A stretch of 64,000 bases of DNA from Holophagales bacterium. GTDB lineage: Bacteria > Acidobacteriota > Thermoanaerobaculia > UBA5066. The DNA is taken from positions 558,001-622,000 of the forward strand of contig JADKBZ010000001.1 in assembly GCA_016714815.1 (NCBI GenBank). Direction: 5' to 3'. Below the pieces are notes generated by a model that made no database searches, had not been told where the DNA came from, and was given only the letters and a program-made list of their open reading frames with translations. Shown piece after piece: positions 33,733 through 42,999 of this stretch. A program made the position numbers and the translations under genes. Within the stretch, counting starts at the first letter, position 1, and every line of letters begins with the position of its first letter.

Positions 33733-34867
33733 CGGCCGGCCGCGGCCGGGAAACCCGGCGGTAGATCTCCCCGAAGCGGGCGGCCGTCCGGTCGGCGTCG
33801 TTCTCGCGCGCCCAGGCGAACGCCGCCGCGCCCAGGCGCGCGCGCAGACCGGCGTCGGACGCGAGCGTGACGAGGGCGTCGGCGAGCGCCTCCGCGTCTC
33901 CGACGGGCACGGCGAGCGACCGCACTCCGTCTCCCTCGGCGACATGCCCCACGGCGGTGCCGGCCGTCGGGACACCAAAGGCGGCGGCTTCTACGAGGGC
34001 GACCGGGCCGGCCTCGTGAAGGGACGACACCACGAGCAGGTCCGCGCGGGCGAAGAACGGCCGGACCTCGTCGGTCGGAAGCCAGCCGTGAAACGTCACC
34101 GCGTCGAGGAGGCCGAGGCGTGCGGCGAGCTCCTGAACCTGGCCCGAGAGGGTGTCCTCGCCGAGGACGTCGAGGAGGAGAGCCGGGACGCGGCGCCGGG
34201 CGAGGGCGAAGGCGTGAAGGAGCGTCGCCTGGTCCTTGACGCGGTTGAGGCTTCCGACGTGGAGGAGCCGGAGAGCCGTCTCTCCGCCGTCCCGGGCAAC
34301 CGGGCGCGGTTGAGACGGGAAGCCGTCCGCCTCGACCCCGAGCGGGACGAGGGCGCCCTCGATCCCCGCGGCGGCGGCCGCGCGGAGGATCGGCTCGCTC
34401 GCGCCCGTGACGGCGGCGGCGCGCCGGAGCGCGAAACCGACCTTCCACCTCTCCCTCGCCACGAGAGAGCAGCCGTAGCCGATCTCGGGAATCGCCGCGA
34501 GCTCCCCGCCCGCGAGGGAGACGACGATCGGGGTTCGCCGGGGCGCGGCGAGGGTGGCGAGGAACCCGCAGGGGCTCGCCCAAAAGGCGTGAACGACGTC
34601 GAACGGCCCCTCGCGGCGAAGCGAGCGGGAGAGCTGCGCGACGCGCTCGAGAACGCCGAGGCCGGGGAGCCGGCGCCGGGCCCGGCCGAGGTCGACGACG
34701 CGCGCGCCCAGGAGCGGCCACTCGCCCGGTTCCTCCTCCTGCCCGAGGGCGAAGACGACGACGTCGTGCCGGGCCGCGAGCCGCTCGACGAGCCAGAGGA
34801 GAGCCGGGATCACCCGCTCCCGGCCGCTGGGGTCGACGCCTCCCGGGACGACGAGGCCGACCTTCAC
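33692..34867 (-). CDS. Glycosyltransferase family 4
   Basis: A 391-residue GT-B enzyme. MKVGLVVPGGVDPSGRERVIPAL is the acceptor-domain start; DVVHAFWASPCGFLATL the following strand; LRLLHVGSLNRVKDQATLLHAFAL opens the donor domain; VSSLHEAGPVALVEAAAFGVPTAGT gives the E-x7-E donor motif. The sugar is unknown. It begins 13 bases after the stop of the B12-type radical SAM gene upstream and its 3' end overlaps the nucleotidyltransferase gene by 41 bases on the opposite strand. Confidence 0.87.
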   Translation of the reverse strand: MKVGLVVPGGVDPSGRERVIPALLWLVERLAARHDVVVFALGQEEEPGEWPLLGARVVDLGRARRRLPGLGVLERVAQLSRSLRREGPFDVVHAFWASPCGFLATLAAPRRTPIVVSLAGGELAAIPEIGYGCSLVARERWKVGFALRRAAAVTGASEPILRAAAAAGIEGALVPLGVEADGFPSQPRPVARDGGETALRLLHVGSLNRVKDQATLLHAFALARRRVPALLLDVLGEDTLSGQVQELAARLGLLDAVTFHGWLPTDEVRPFFARADLLVVSSLHEAGPVALVEAAAFGVPTAGTAVGHVAEGDGVRSLAVPVGDAEALADALVTLASDAGLRARLGAAAFAWARENDADRTAARFGEIYRRVSRPRPAVSASGPAPGPGRP

Positions 34868-34880
34868 GGCGGAGCGGGCC

Positions 34881-36341
34881 TCAGCTGGCGAGGCCGGAAA
34901 GGCTCGTGGGACCGGGGCCCGACCGGGCGCCGGGCTCGGCCGCCTCCGCCTCGCGCCACTTCTCGTCGAGCGCCAGACGCCTCCCGTCGGGTTCGCCCGC
35001 CGTGCTCGCCGCGACGGCCTCCTCGTGGAGGAGGTCGCGAAGGCGACGGTAGAACGGGCCGGTGTAGGTCCCCGCGAAGAGCATTGCCAGCTCGTCGCTG
35101 TCCTTCCAGTGGGTCTTGTCCCCGAGCTGGTCCCTCACGCGGTCGTGGAAGACGGTCCCGGGAAGCGGGTAGGCGACGGAGACGCCGACGTCGTCGGGGC
35201 GCTCCTCGCGGATCAGGTCTCGCGTGGCGAGGACCTCCGGCCACTCCTCCCCGGGGTAGCCGAGCTGGAGGAACCACGAGGCCCGGATGCCCGACGCCTT
35301 CAGGCGGCGGGTCGCCTCGCGGACCTGGACGACCGTCGTCCCCTTGTCCATGGCGTTGAGGATCTTCTGGGCGCCCGACTCCACGCCGAGCCAGACCTCC
35401 TCGGCGCCGGCGCGCCAGAGCGCCTCGATGGCCGATGGGGTCATCAGGTCGACCCGCGATTGAGCGGTGAACGGGATGACCGCGTCCCGGGCGGCCAGCT
35501 CGTCTGCGAACCGCTCGATCCAGCGGTACGAGAGGCCGAAGATGTCGTCGGCGAACCAGACGTGGCCCGGGCCGACCGTCGCCTTCAGCCGGGCCATCTC
35601 TTCGGCGACGTTTCCGGGGCTCCGCTGGGCGTAGCGCATCCCGTAGAGGGGCTTGGCGCACCAGTTGCACTTGTAGGGGCAGCCGCGGGTCGTCACGACA
35701 TTCCAGGAAAGCCGCCCGTGCGCCCCGGTCCACGCCTCGCGGTACCGGCCGAGGTCGACGAGGTCCCACGCGGGAAACGGGAGGGCGTCGAGATCGTGGA
35801 CGAACGGGCGGGGTGCGGTCTTCACGGCGGGAGCGAACGCCCCGACGGCCCGGGCGGGCAAAGCGAGACCGGGAACGTCGAAGAGGTCGGTCAGCGGGTC
35901 CTTCTCCCACCTCTCGACGACCTCGAGAAAGGTCCGGTCCGTCTCCCCGAGGAGGACGGCGTCGGCCCCGGCGCTGATGTAGAGGTCGGGCGAGTCCGCG
36001 GCGTCCGAGCCGTTGACCGCCACGCGGGCTCCGGCCGCCTTCGCGGCCCGGATCATCCTCAGGGAAGCCTCGCGCCGCCGCGTCGTGCACATCTTCGTCA
36101 GGAAGTTGAAGTTGTCCTCGAGCATCCCGACGATCGCGGGCTTCGTCGAGTCGACGACGGCGGCGAACTCCTCCTCGCCCGAGGAGAGCATCGCGTCGAA
36201 GAGCGCGACGTCCCTGCCGGCCTGCCGGAGAACGGACGCGGTGATGAGCGTGGCGAGGGGCGGGTAGGGCCTCATCTTCCGGACCTGCTTGGGGTCGTGC
36301 GCCAGGAAATAGGGCTGGGCCAGAAGCACTGCCTTGCTCAT
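34881..36341 (-). CDS. B12-binding-type radical SAM protein
   Basis: A 486-residue enzyme with an N-terminal cobalamin-binding-type Rossmann domain (MSKAVLLAQPYFLAHD to about 190, including VNGSDAADSPDLYISAGADAVLLGE). A radical SAM barrel follows, with the [4Fe-4S] motif CPYKCNWC in TRGCPYKCNWCAKPLYG. The B12 domain lacks an obvious DxHxxG, as is common in this group. Members methylate unactivated carbons or perform other radical chemistry. The ATG at 36341 begins the conserved strand; a TATACT box lies 15 bases upstream. Same direction as the GT4 gene at 33692. Confidence 0.83.
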   Translation of the reverse strand: MSKAVLLAQPYFLAHDPKQVRKMRPYPPLATLITASVLRQAGRDVALFDAMLSSGEEEFAAVVDSTKPAIVGMLEDNFNFLTKMCTTRRREASLRMIRAAKAAGARVAVNGSDAADSPDLYISAGADAVLLGETDRTFLEVVERWEKDPLTDLFDVPGLALPARAVGAFAPAVKTAPRPFVHDLDALPFPAWDLVDLGRYREAWTGAHGRLSWNVVTTRGCPYKCNWCAKPLYGMRYAQRSPGNVAEEMARLKATVGPGHVWFADDIFGLSYRWIERFADELAARDAVIPFTAQSRVDLMTPSAIEALWRAGAEEVWLGVESGAQKILNAMDKGTTVVQVREATRRLKASGIRASWFLQLGYPGEEWPEVLATRDLIREERPDDVGVSVAYPLPGTVFHDRVRDQLGDKTHWKDSDELAMLFAGTYTGPFYRRLRDLLHEEAVAASTAGEPDGRRLALDEKWREAEAAEPGARSGPGPTSLSGLAS

Positions 36342-36356
36342 GAGTTGTTGCGACAG

Positions 36357-36362
36357 AGTATA
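36357..36362 (-). promoter_or_regulatory. TATACT -10 element before the radical SAM gene
   Basis: On the minus strand TATACT lies 15 bases upstream of the ATG at 36341, one mismatch from consensus in a GC-rich setting. The -35 region (GACGCA at 17 bases) is poor, so this is a tentative promoter with a very short leader. Confidence 0.35.
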
Positions 36363-36468
36363 GGAACCGGTCGGACCCCTGCGTCGCCGTCTACTGTGAG
36401 ATGGCTTACGAAGTGGACGCTTTCGCGGACGATCCGCCCCGCATACCGGGCTCCGGCGGGGCGGCGCC

Positions 36469-37404
36469 ATGGCATCGTGCCGCATGGCGGCCGCTCCCTT
36501 CTCGGTGCCCGGTGACGCGATTCGGCTCGAAGCGAACGACGAGCGGGTCTTCGGCCTCGCGGAACAGCTGTGGGAGCGGACGGGCTCGGAACCGGCGAAC
36601 GGCCGGGCGATCGAGCTCCGCGTGACCGTCCGCTCCGGTGGGCCTCCCGGACCCGTCCCCGAGAGGCAGCTCGCCTGGGAGCTCGGGGAGCACGAATACG
36701 TCGCCTCGATCCCGGGTCTCCTCGCGATGACGATCGACCTCGCAGAGGCCCGCGCTCACGCGGAGGTCTCCGTCGGGATCCTCGAGGGCGCGCCGTCGTT
36801 CGCGGCCCGGACCCTTCTCGAGGCGCCCGTGGCGGTTCTGCTCTGCCGCCGTGGATTCAACGTCCTTCACGCGGGGGCGGTCGCGGGTCCGGGCGGAGCG
36901 GTCGTCCTGCGCGGGGCGGGCGGAGCGGGGAAGTCGACCCTGGTGGCCGCCGCGTGGCGGGCGGGATTCGGGGTTCTCGCCGACGAGAGCCTCCTCGTTT
37001 CGCGGGAGGACACCGACCTCCTGGCGTCCTCCGTTCGGGATCTGACTCTCCTCGCCGACGCGGAAAGCCTCCTCGGCCTGGGGGGCGCCACCGAGGAGGC
37101 CTTCACGGGTGGGGAGCCGAAACGGCGCATCGACCTCTTTCCGGGCTCGTCGCCGAAACAGCGCGTCGCCCGCCGCGCCGCCACCCTCCTTCTCGGAGAG
37201 CGCTCACCGGGCCCCGCCCGCCTCATCCCGCTCGACCTCGAGGAGTTCCGGCGGGAGTTTCGGGAGGGAGAGATTCCTCAGGAACGGCAGGGCGGGGACC
37301 CCGACGCCGTTGCCCAAGCCTGGGCGCGAGAAAGATCGTGGCGGCTGGACGGCGCCGCCGACCTCGGAGGCGCCGTCGAGATCCTCGGAAAGCTGGTCGC
37401 GTGA
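36469..37404 (+). CDS. HprK-like P-loop kinase
   Basis: A 311-residue protein whose central part matches HPr(Ser) kinase-like ATPases: FNVLHAGAVAGPGGAVVLRGAGGAGKST, with the Walker A GAGGAGKST near residue 150, then GFGVLADESLLV, where the Asp-Glu pair follows as in HprK. The N-terminal 130 residues are unlike HprK of sugar regulation. HprK-related kinases of this type occur in lasso-peptide, exosortase and polysaccharide clusters with nucleotidyltransferases like the one at 32530. The ATG at 36469 is used; 36484 is an alternative. Divergent from the B12 radical SAM gene. Target unknown. Confidence 0.72.
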   Translation: MASCRMAAAPFSVPGDAIRLEANDERVFGLAEQLWERTGSEPANGRAIELRVTVRSGGPPGPVPERQLAWELGEHEYVASIPGLLAMTIDLAEARAHAEVSVGILEGAPSFAARTLLEAPVAVLLCRRGFNVLHAGAVAGPGGAVVLRGAGGAGKSTLVAAAWRAGFGVLADESLLVSREDTDLLASSVRDLTLLADAESLLGLGGATEEAFTGGEPKRRIDLFPGSSPKQRVARRAATLLLGERSPGPARLIPLDLEEFRREFREGEIPQERQGGDPDAVAQAWARERSWRLDGAADLGGAVEILGKLVA

Positions 37405-37451
37405 GGACGGGAGGGGGCCCGAAGGACGGCCAGCCTAGAATTGCGAACGAG

Positions 37452-38303
37452 ATGCAGCGAGCGGCCACCGTGGATTCCCGTCCGGAGCTCCCGGCGCCCG
37501 GCGTGGAGACCGCGGCAGCGCCGGAGACCCGGCCCTCCCCATTCGAGGCCCTCGCCGGCTCCTACGACGAAACGTTCACGCACTCCCGGATCGGAACGCG
37601 GATGCGCAGGGCGGTCTGGCGGCGCCTCGACGCGGCGTTCCCTCCGGGTTCCCGTGTCCTCGAGCTCGGATGCGGAACGGGAGAGGACGCCATCCACCTC
37701 GCCGGCAGAGGCGTCGTCGTCCTCGCGACCGACCCGGCCGACGGGATGGTCGCCCAGGCACGGGCAAAGGCGGCGACGGCGGGCCTTTCGGACCTCGTTT
37801 CGACGCGGACGCTCGACGCCGGCCGCCTCGACGAAACGGAGCTGGCCGGGCCCTTCGACGGCGCCTTTTCCAACTTCGGCGCCCTGAACTGCGTCGCGGA
37901 TCTCTCGATCGTCTCCGCGGGACTCGCCCGGCACGTCCGATCCGGGGGGAAGGTCCTCCTCTGCCTGATGGGGCGCTACGTCCCCTGGGAATGGGGCTGG
38001 TACCTCGCCCGGGGCGACCGGAAGTCCGCGTTTCGCCGGCTCGCGCCGGGAGGCGCCGAGTGGCGTGGGCTTTCCATCGCCTATCCCCCGCTTCGGGAGA
38101 TCCGCCGCCTCTTCGCCCCGGGGTTCCGATTCGTCGGGGCCCGGGCGATCGGGGTCCTCGTCCCCCCGTCCTACGTCGAGGAGTGGGCCCGGCGACATCC
38201 CCGCCTCCTGGCGGCGCTCGACGCGGCCGAACGCCGGGTGGAAGCCCTTCCCCCGTTCCCGTCGCTCGCCGACCACGTCCTCGTGGAGCTCGAGAGGCTC
38301 TAG
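37452..38303 (+). CDS. Class I SAM-dependent methyltransferase
   Basis: A 283-residue methyltransferase. FEALAGSYDETFTHSRIG is the usual N-terminal cap, then RVLELGCGTGEDAIHLAGRG (motif I), VVVLATDPADGMVAQARAKA (motif II), FDGAFSNFGALNCVADL (motif IV) and HVRSGGKVLLCLMG. The C-terminal half has an aromatic-rich insert (GRYVPWEWGWYLARGD) that likely forms the substrate pocket. The ATG at 37452 lies 47 bases after the kinase stop. It is the second gene of a run to 48319 and precedes the radical SAM gene by 6 bases. Confidence 0.83.
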   Translation: MQRAATVDSRPELPAPGVETAAAPETRPSPFEALAGSYDETFTHSRIGTRMRRAVWRRLDAAFPPGSRVLELGCGTGEDAIHLAGRGVVVLATDPADGMVAQARAKAATAGLSDLVSTRTLDAGRLDETELAGPFDGAFSNFGALNCVADLSIVSAGLARHVRSGGKVLLCLMGRYVPWEWGWYLARGDRKSAFRRLAPGGAEWRGLSIAYPPLREIRRLFAPGFRFVGARAIGVLVPPSYVEEWARRHPRLLAALDAAERRVEALPPFPSLADHVLVELERL

Positions 38304-38309
38304 CTGAAC

Positions 38310-39335
38310 GTGGAGAACGCCCCTCTCCTCCCCCGTCGGGACCCGCTCGACCAGGTGCCGATCCTGATCCTCTTTCCGCACGAGCGGTGCAACTGCCGCT
38401 GCCTCATGTGCGACATCTGGAAAACGACCGGGCGAAACCAGCTCTCGCCGGACGAGGTCCGCTCCTGGAGCGCGGAATGGCGCCGCCTCGGGGTTCGCCG
38501 GGTCGTCCTGAGCGGAGGGGAGCCCCTCCTGCATCCGGGCTTCGTTCCCGTCTGCGAAGCGTTGAAGGACGCGGGGGTCCGGACGACCCTCCTCTCGACG
38601 GGCCTCCTCCTCGAGCGAAAGGCGTCGGACGTGGCGCGGCTCGTCGACGACGTCATCGTCAGCCTCGACGGCCCGAGGGAGATCCACGACGCGATCCGCC
38701 GGGTGCCCGGGGCCTTCGACCGTCTCGCCGGGGGCGTGAGCGCCCTGGCGTCCGCGGCCCCCTCCCTCCCCGTCTCGGCGCGCTCGACGGTTCAACGGGC
38801 GAACGCCCTCCACCTGCGCGAGACGGTCGCCTCCGCCCGTGCGATCGGCCTTCGCGGGATCAGCTTCCTCGCCGCCGACGTGTCGCCGGGCGCGTTCGGG
38901 AGGGGGGAACCGTGGTCCGAGGCCGACGCCTCGCCGATCGCACCCGGTCCGGAAGACCTTCCCTCCCTCGCCGCCGAGCTCGACGCCCTCGAGCGCGACT
39001 GCGCCGCCGAGCTCCGGAGCGGGTTCATCGTCGAGCCGATCGCGCGGCTCAGAACACGCATCCTCGGCCATTTCGCGGCTCACGCCGGCCGGGGAGAATT
39101 CGCGCCGATCACCTGCAACGCCCCCTGGGTCTCCGCCGTCATCGAGGCGGACGGAACGGTGAGGCCCTGCTTCTTCCACCCGCCTTTCGGTAACCTCCGG
39201 ACGGCGGGGAGCCTCTCGGCCGTCCTGAACTCGCCCGGGGCCCTGGCCTTCCGGGCTTCCCTCGACGTGGGGACCAACGCCGTCTGCAGGCGCTGCGTCT
39301 GCAACCTGAATCTGCGGGAAGGAGACGTCTCGTGA
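38310..39335 (+). CDS. Radical SAM protein with SPASM-like C-terminus
   Basis: A 341-residue radical SAM enzyme. The cluster motif CNCRCLMC lies in FPHERCNCRCLMCDIW; VVLSGGEPLLHPGF is the GGE motif for SAM binding; VIVSLDGP is the third strand. The C-terminus has TCNAPWVSAVIEADGTVRPCFFH and CRRCVCNL, a reduced SPASM/twitch-like Cys set for an extra FeS cluster. Such enzymes modify peptides, or act like the MoaA and sugar-dehydrogenase groups. The GTG start comes 6 bases after the methyltransferase stop; its stop overlaps the next start. Confidence 0.85.
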   Translation: MENAPLLPRRDPLDQVPILILFPHERCNCRCLMCDIWKTTGRNQLSPDEVRSWSAEWRRLGVRRVVLSGGEPLLHPGFVPVCEALKDAGVRTTLLSTGLLLERKASDVARLVDDVIVSLDGPREIHDAIRRVPGAFDRLAGGVSALASAAPSLPVSARSTVQRANALHLRETVASARAIGLRGISFLAADVSPGAFGRGEPWSEADASPIAPGPEDLPSLAAELDALERDCAAELRSGFIVEPIARLRTRILGHFAAHAGRGEFAPITCNAPWVSAVIEADGTVRPCFFHPPFGNLRTAGSLSAVLNSPGALAFRASLDVGTNAVCRRCVCNLNLREGDVS

Positions 39336-40762
39336 GGTCCGAAGCCGCCAGCCGCCGGAAAGTCGTCCTCTACAACCCGAAGGCGGTCTTCTTCACGATG
39401 CCGCTCGGACTCCTCGCGGTCGGCTCGCACCTCGACCCGGAGCGGTACGAGGTCGTCATCGTCGACGCGAGGCTCGAAGAGGACCCGGTCGCGACCCTCC
39501 TGACCCACCTGCCGGACGCCCTCTGCCTCGGTATCACGGTCCTGACCGGCGCCCCGATTCGCGACGCGATCCACGCATCGCGGGCGGCGAAGCGGGCGAG
39601 GCCCGACCTGCCCGTCGTCTGGGGAGGCTGGCACCCGTCGCTCTTCGGAACGGAATGCTTCGAGGAGCCTTCCGTCGACGTGACCGTCCAGGCGCAGGGG
39701 GAAGAGACGTTCGCCGAGATCCTCGCCCGGCTCGAGGCCGGAGAGTCGCTCGAGGGGTGCGCCGGGTGCACGTACCGCGCTCGGGACGGCGGCGTCCAGC
39801 GCAACCCGGGGAGGATCTTCTCGAACGTCGGCGGTTTCCGTCCGCACGACTACGCGCTCCTCCCGGTGGAGCGGTACTTCGCCCTCAAGGGGAGGCGGCA
39901 GATCGACTACGTCTCGTCCCAGGGGTGTCATTTCCGCTGCGCTTTCTGCGCCGACCCCTTCGTCTTCGGTCGGTCGTGGGCCGGGCTGGATCCCGTCCGC
40001 ATGGGCGAGGAGATCGAGCTGCTCTGGAAGCGCCATCGCTTCGACGACGTCAACTTCCAGGACGAGACGTTCTTCACCCACGCCGATCGGGTAGAGGGAA
40101 TCGCCCGCGAGTTCGTCGACCGGAAGCTGCCGATCACCTGGGCCGCGACGATGCGCGCCGATCAGGGGGACCGCCTCCCGGAGGAGTCGTTCGCGCTCTG
40201 CCGCCGCTCCGGCCTCCGCCGCGTCATCATCGGCGTCGAGGCGGGCTCCCAGGAGATGATGGACCGGATCCGGAAGGACATCCGGCGCGAGCAGGTCTTT
40301 CGGAGCGCCGAAAAGTGCCTGCGGCACGGGATCCACGTCAACTTTCCGTTCATCCTCTGCTTCCCGGGGGAGACGGAGGCGAGCATCCGGGCGAGCCTCG
40401 ACACGGCGAGGGAGCTCCGGGCCATGAGCCCGACTTTCGAGACGCCCCTTTTCTACTTCAAGCCCTATCCCGGCACGCCACTCACCGCGGAGGCCGTCGC
40501 CGCCGGGTACGTCCTGCCGCAGACGCTGGAGCAGTGGGCGGACTTCGACTTCTACCGCTCCGAGAGCCCCTGGCTGACGCCCGAACGCGAGGCCCTCATC
40601 GAGCGGTATCGCTTCTACCAGAAGTTCGGCTACGACGTCCCGCGCGGCCTCCTCAGGCCCCTCCAGAGCCTCGCGCGGTGGCGGTGCGAGCGCCGGGCCT
40701 TCGGCTTTCCAATCGAGCGCGCCCTCGCCAACGTCTTCTTCCCGCCGCAGGCCCTCTCGTGA
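39332..40762 (+). CDS. B12-binding-type radical SAM protein
   Basis: A 476-residue enzyme. The N-terminal domain (VVLYNPKAVFFTMPLGLLAVG to WGGWHPSLFGTECFEEPSVD) is the cobalamin-binding-like fold common in BchE-type proteins. The radical SAM motif is CHFRCAFC (QGCHFRCAFCADPFVFG), with VNFQDETFF and IIGVEAGSQEMMDRIRK further along the barrel. GTG start overlaps the previous stop (GTGA). The product may catalyse methylation or ring formation on the same substrate as the neighbouring enzymes. Confidence 0.85.
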   Translation: MRSEAASRRKVVLYNPKAVFFTMPLGLLAVGSHLDPERYEVVIVDARLEEDPVATLLTHLPDALCLGITVLTGAPIRDAIHASRAAKRARPDLPVVWGGWHPSLFGTECFEEPSVDVTVQAQGEETFAEILARLEAGESLEGCAGCTYRARDGGVQRNPGRIFSNVGGFRPHDYALLPVERYFALKGRRQIDYVSSQGCHFRCAFCADPFVFGRSWAGLDPVRMGEEIELLWKRHRFDDVNFQDETFFTHADRVEGIAREFVDRKLPITWAATMRADQGDRLPEESFALCRRSGLRRVIIGVEAGSQEMMDRIRKDIRREQVFRSAEKCLRHGIHVNFPFILCFPGETEASIRASLDTARELRAMSPTFETPLFYFKPYPGTPLTAEAVAAGYVLPQTLEQWADFDFYRSESPWLTPEREALIERYRFYQKFGYDVPRGLLRPLQSLARWRCERRAFGFPIERALANVFFPPQALS

Positions 40763-41454
40763 ACCTCCTCGCCCGGGCGGTTCGCCGAGGCACGCTCGGC
40801 GTCCAGAGAAGGCTCCTCATGCGCCGCGTGCGTCGGCTCGTCCTCGAGCGCTGGGACGGCCTGTCGCTCGTCGTCCTGCCCGACGTCCTCAACCCGGTCG
40901 TCTTCCGCTCCGGCATCCTCCTGGCGGAGGCGCTCGGAAAGCTCCCGCCACCGGCGGGGAGGGAAGCGGGCCCCGGGCGCGCGCTCGACATGGGGACCGG
41001 CTCGGGCATCGGGGCGCTCGCGCTCGCGCGGGTCGGCTTCGGCGTCGTGGCCGTCGACGTGAACCCCGAGGCGGTCCGCTGCGCCCGGATCAACACGCTG
41101 CTGAATACGCTCGAAGCCGCCGTCGACGTTCGCGAAGGGAGCCTCTTCGCGCCCGTCGGGGACGAACGGTTCGACGTGATCGCCTTCAATCCTCCGTTCT
41201 TCGTGGGGACCCCGTCCGACCTGCACGACCGCGCCTGGCGTGCGGAGGGAGTCTTCGAGCGCTTCGCCGCCGAGCTTCCCCGGCACCTCGCGCCCGGCGG
41301 CGTGGCTCTCGTCCTCCTCTCCGACCACGGCGCCGAGGAGAAGCAGTGCGAGGCACTGCGGGCTGCGGGGCTCGAGGTCGCCGTCCACGCCCGCCGCGAC
41401 TTCCTGAACGAACGTCTCACGGTCTGGTCGGCGCGGCCCCCGGGGGCGCGGTGA
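40759..41454 (+). CDS. PrmC/HemK-like methyltransferase
   Basis: A 231-residue class I methyltransferase. ALDMGTGSGIGALALARVG is motif I and VVAVDVNPEAVRCARINTLLN motif II. IAFNPPFF is the NPPF motif that marks N-methyltransferases acting on planar amides or bases (PrmC, RsmC-like). VLPDVLNPVVFRSGILLAEAL ahead of motif I is the typical PrmC-like substrate loop. The GTG start overlaps the previous stop and its own stop overlaps the next start, so it is firmly part of the run. The substrate is unknown; a small molecule is possible. Confidence 0.8.
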   Translation: MNLLARAVRRGTLGVQRRLLMRRVRRLVLERWDGLSLVVLPDVLNPVVFRSGILLAEALGKLPPPAGREAGPGRALDMGTGSGIGALALARVGFGVVAVDVNPEAVRCARINTLLNTLEAAVDVREGSLFAPVGDERFDVIAFNPPFFVGTPSDLHDRAWRAEGVFERFAAELPRHLAPGGVALVLLSDHGAEEKQCEALRAAGLEVAVHARRDFLNERLTVWSARPPGAR

Positions 41455-42992
41455 GCGCGTCCCGCGGGCGGCCCGTTCTCCTGGTCAATCCGCGCATCTG
41501 CTCCCCGAAGAACGCGCGTCTTCCCCTCTCCCTCCTCGCGCTGGGTGCGGTCCTGGAGGGGAAGCGGGAGTACGCCCTCGTGGACGGCAACCTCGACCCG
41601 GATGCCGCCGGGACCGTCCTCGCGCACCTCGAGCGGGCTCCGCACTCCCTCGTCGGCCTCACGGTGATGCCGGGGCCGCAGGTCGGGCCGGCCATCGCGA
41701 TCTCCGCCGCGGTTCGCGCGCGCTTTCCTCTCGTCCCGATCGTCTGGGGAGGCTACTTCCCGTCCCTCTACCCCGAGGCCGCCCTCAACGCGACGTACGT
41801 CGACGCCGTCGTCCGCGGCGCCGGCGAGGAGACTCTCCTCGAGCTGCTCGCGCGGGTCGACGACGGAAAAGGCGCCGACGGGCGCGCGCCGCTCGACCTC
41901 TCCGGCGTTCGCGGCGTCACCTGGAAGCGGGACGGGGCGGCCGTCCACGAGGCCGATCGGCCGTGGCGGGAGCCCGACGGGTTTCCGCCGCTTCCGATCG
42001 AGCGCCTGGGCAACGTCTCGCCCTACCTCGCGCGCACCTTCCTCGGCCGCCGGACCGGCGTTCACCAGGCCGCCCTCGGCTGCCGCTACCGCTGCTCCTT
42101 CTGTGGAGTCGTCTCGATGTTCGGAGGGAAGACCCTCCTCTCCGGCCCCGCGAGAATGCTCGCGGCGGTCGAGGCGCTTCGCGACCGGCACGGCGCCGAC
42201 GCGATCCAGTTCTACGACAACAACTTCTTCGACAGCGAGGAGTCGTCCGTGCCGGTTCTCGAGGCGCTGTCGCGTGCGGGGCTTCCGTACTGGTGCTACG
42301 CCCGGCCCGACACCCTCGCCGGCTTCTCCTCCCGCACGTGGGAGCTGGCGCGGCGAAGCGGCCTCCGGATGGCGTACATCGGCGCCGAGGCGGGCAGCGA
42401 CCGCGCGCTCCGCGCGATGCACAAGGGGACGAAGGTCGAGCAGACGTTCGAGGTGGCCCGGAGGGCTCGCGAGTACGGCGTGATCCCGGAGTTCTCCTTC
42501 GTTCTCGGCGGGCCCGAGGACCCGGAGGGAGAGGTCGAGAACACGCTTCTCTTCGTGAGGAAGCTGAAGGCGATCCACCCCGAGTGCGAGGTGATCCTCT
42601 ACTTCTACACGCCGACGCCGCAGCGGGATTCCGAACGTGCCCGGCGAGACGGGCCCGGCGTGCGGGCGTTCCGGACGGCGTACGGCGCGCAGGAGGTCGA
42701 CCTCCCGACGACCCCCGAGGAATGGACCGAAAAGCGCTGGATCGACTTCGTCTGCCACCAGGACGCTCCGTGGCTGACACCGAAGCTCCGGAAGCGGATC
42801 CGCGACTTCGCGACGGTTCTCGCCTGCCGCTTTCCGACCGTCCAGGACGCCCGCCTCCCCCCCTGGGGGAAGGCCGCCCTCAGGGGTCTCGCCTCGTGGC
42901 GCTGGGCGGCCCAGGCCTACGGCAGCCCCGTGGAGCTCGAATTCGCCCGGCAGGCGGTGAGGCTGAAGGACCCGCAGAGCGAGGGCCTGTGA
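41451..42992 (+). CDS. B12-binding-type radical SAM protein
   Basis: A 513-residue enzyme, third B12-type radical SAM protein of the cluster. The N-terminal domain (VLLVNPRICSPKNARLPLSLLALG through VWGGYFPSLYPEAALN) is cobalamin-binding-like; CRYRCSFC (LGCRYRCSFCGVVSMFG) binds the FeS cluster; AIQFYDNNFF and MAYIGAEAGSDRALRAMHKGT are later barrel elements. The GTG start at 41451 overlaps the methyltransferase stop. It is not a close copy of the 39332 gene, so each likely does a different step. Confidence 0.85.
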   Translation: MSASRGRPVLLVNPRICSPKNARLPLSLLALGAVLEGKREYALVDGNLDPDAAGTVLAHLERAPHSLVGLTVMPGPQVGPAIAISAAVRARFPLVPIVWGGYFPSLYPEAALNATYVDAVVRGAGEETLLELLARVDDGKGADGRAPLDLSGVRGVTWKRDGAAVHEADRPWREPDGFPPLPIERLGNVSPYLARTFLGRRTGVHQAALGCRYRCSFCGVVSMFGGKTLLSGPARMLAAVEALRDRHGADAIQFYDNNFFDSEESSVPVLEALSRAGLPYWCYARPDTLAGFSSRTWELARRSGLRMAYIGAEAGSDRALRAMHKGTKVEQTFEVARRAREYGVIPEFSFVLGGPEDPEGEVENTLLFVRKLKAIHPECEVILYFYTPTPQRDSERARRDGPGVRAFRTAYGAQEVDLPTTPEEWTEKRWIDFVCHQDAPWLTPKLRKRIRDFATVLACRFPTVQDARLPPWGKAALRGLASWRWAAQAYGSPVELEFARQAVRLKDPQSEGL

Positions 42993-42999
42993 CGCACCC

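Noticed and set aside
36401..36625. Short plus-strand frame (74 codons) before the HprK-like gene, considered as a precursor peptide
   Set aside because: Most of it overlaps the kinase gene in another frame, with no ribosome site and no leader-like or Cys/Ser-rich core.
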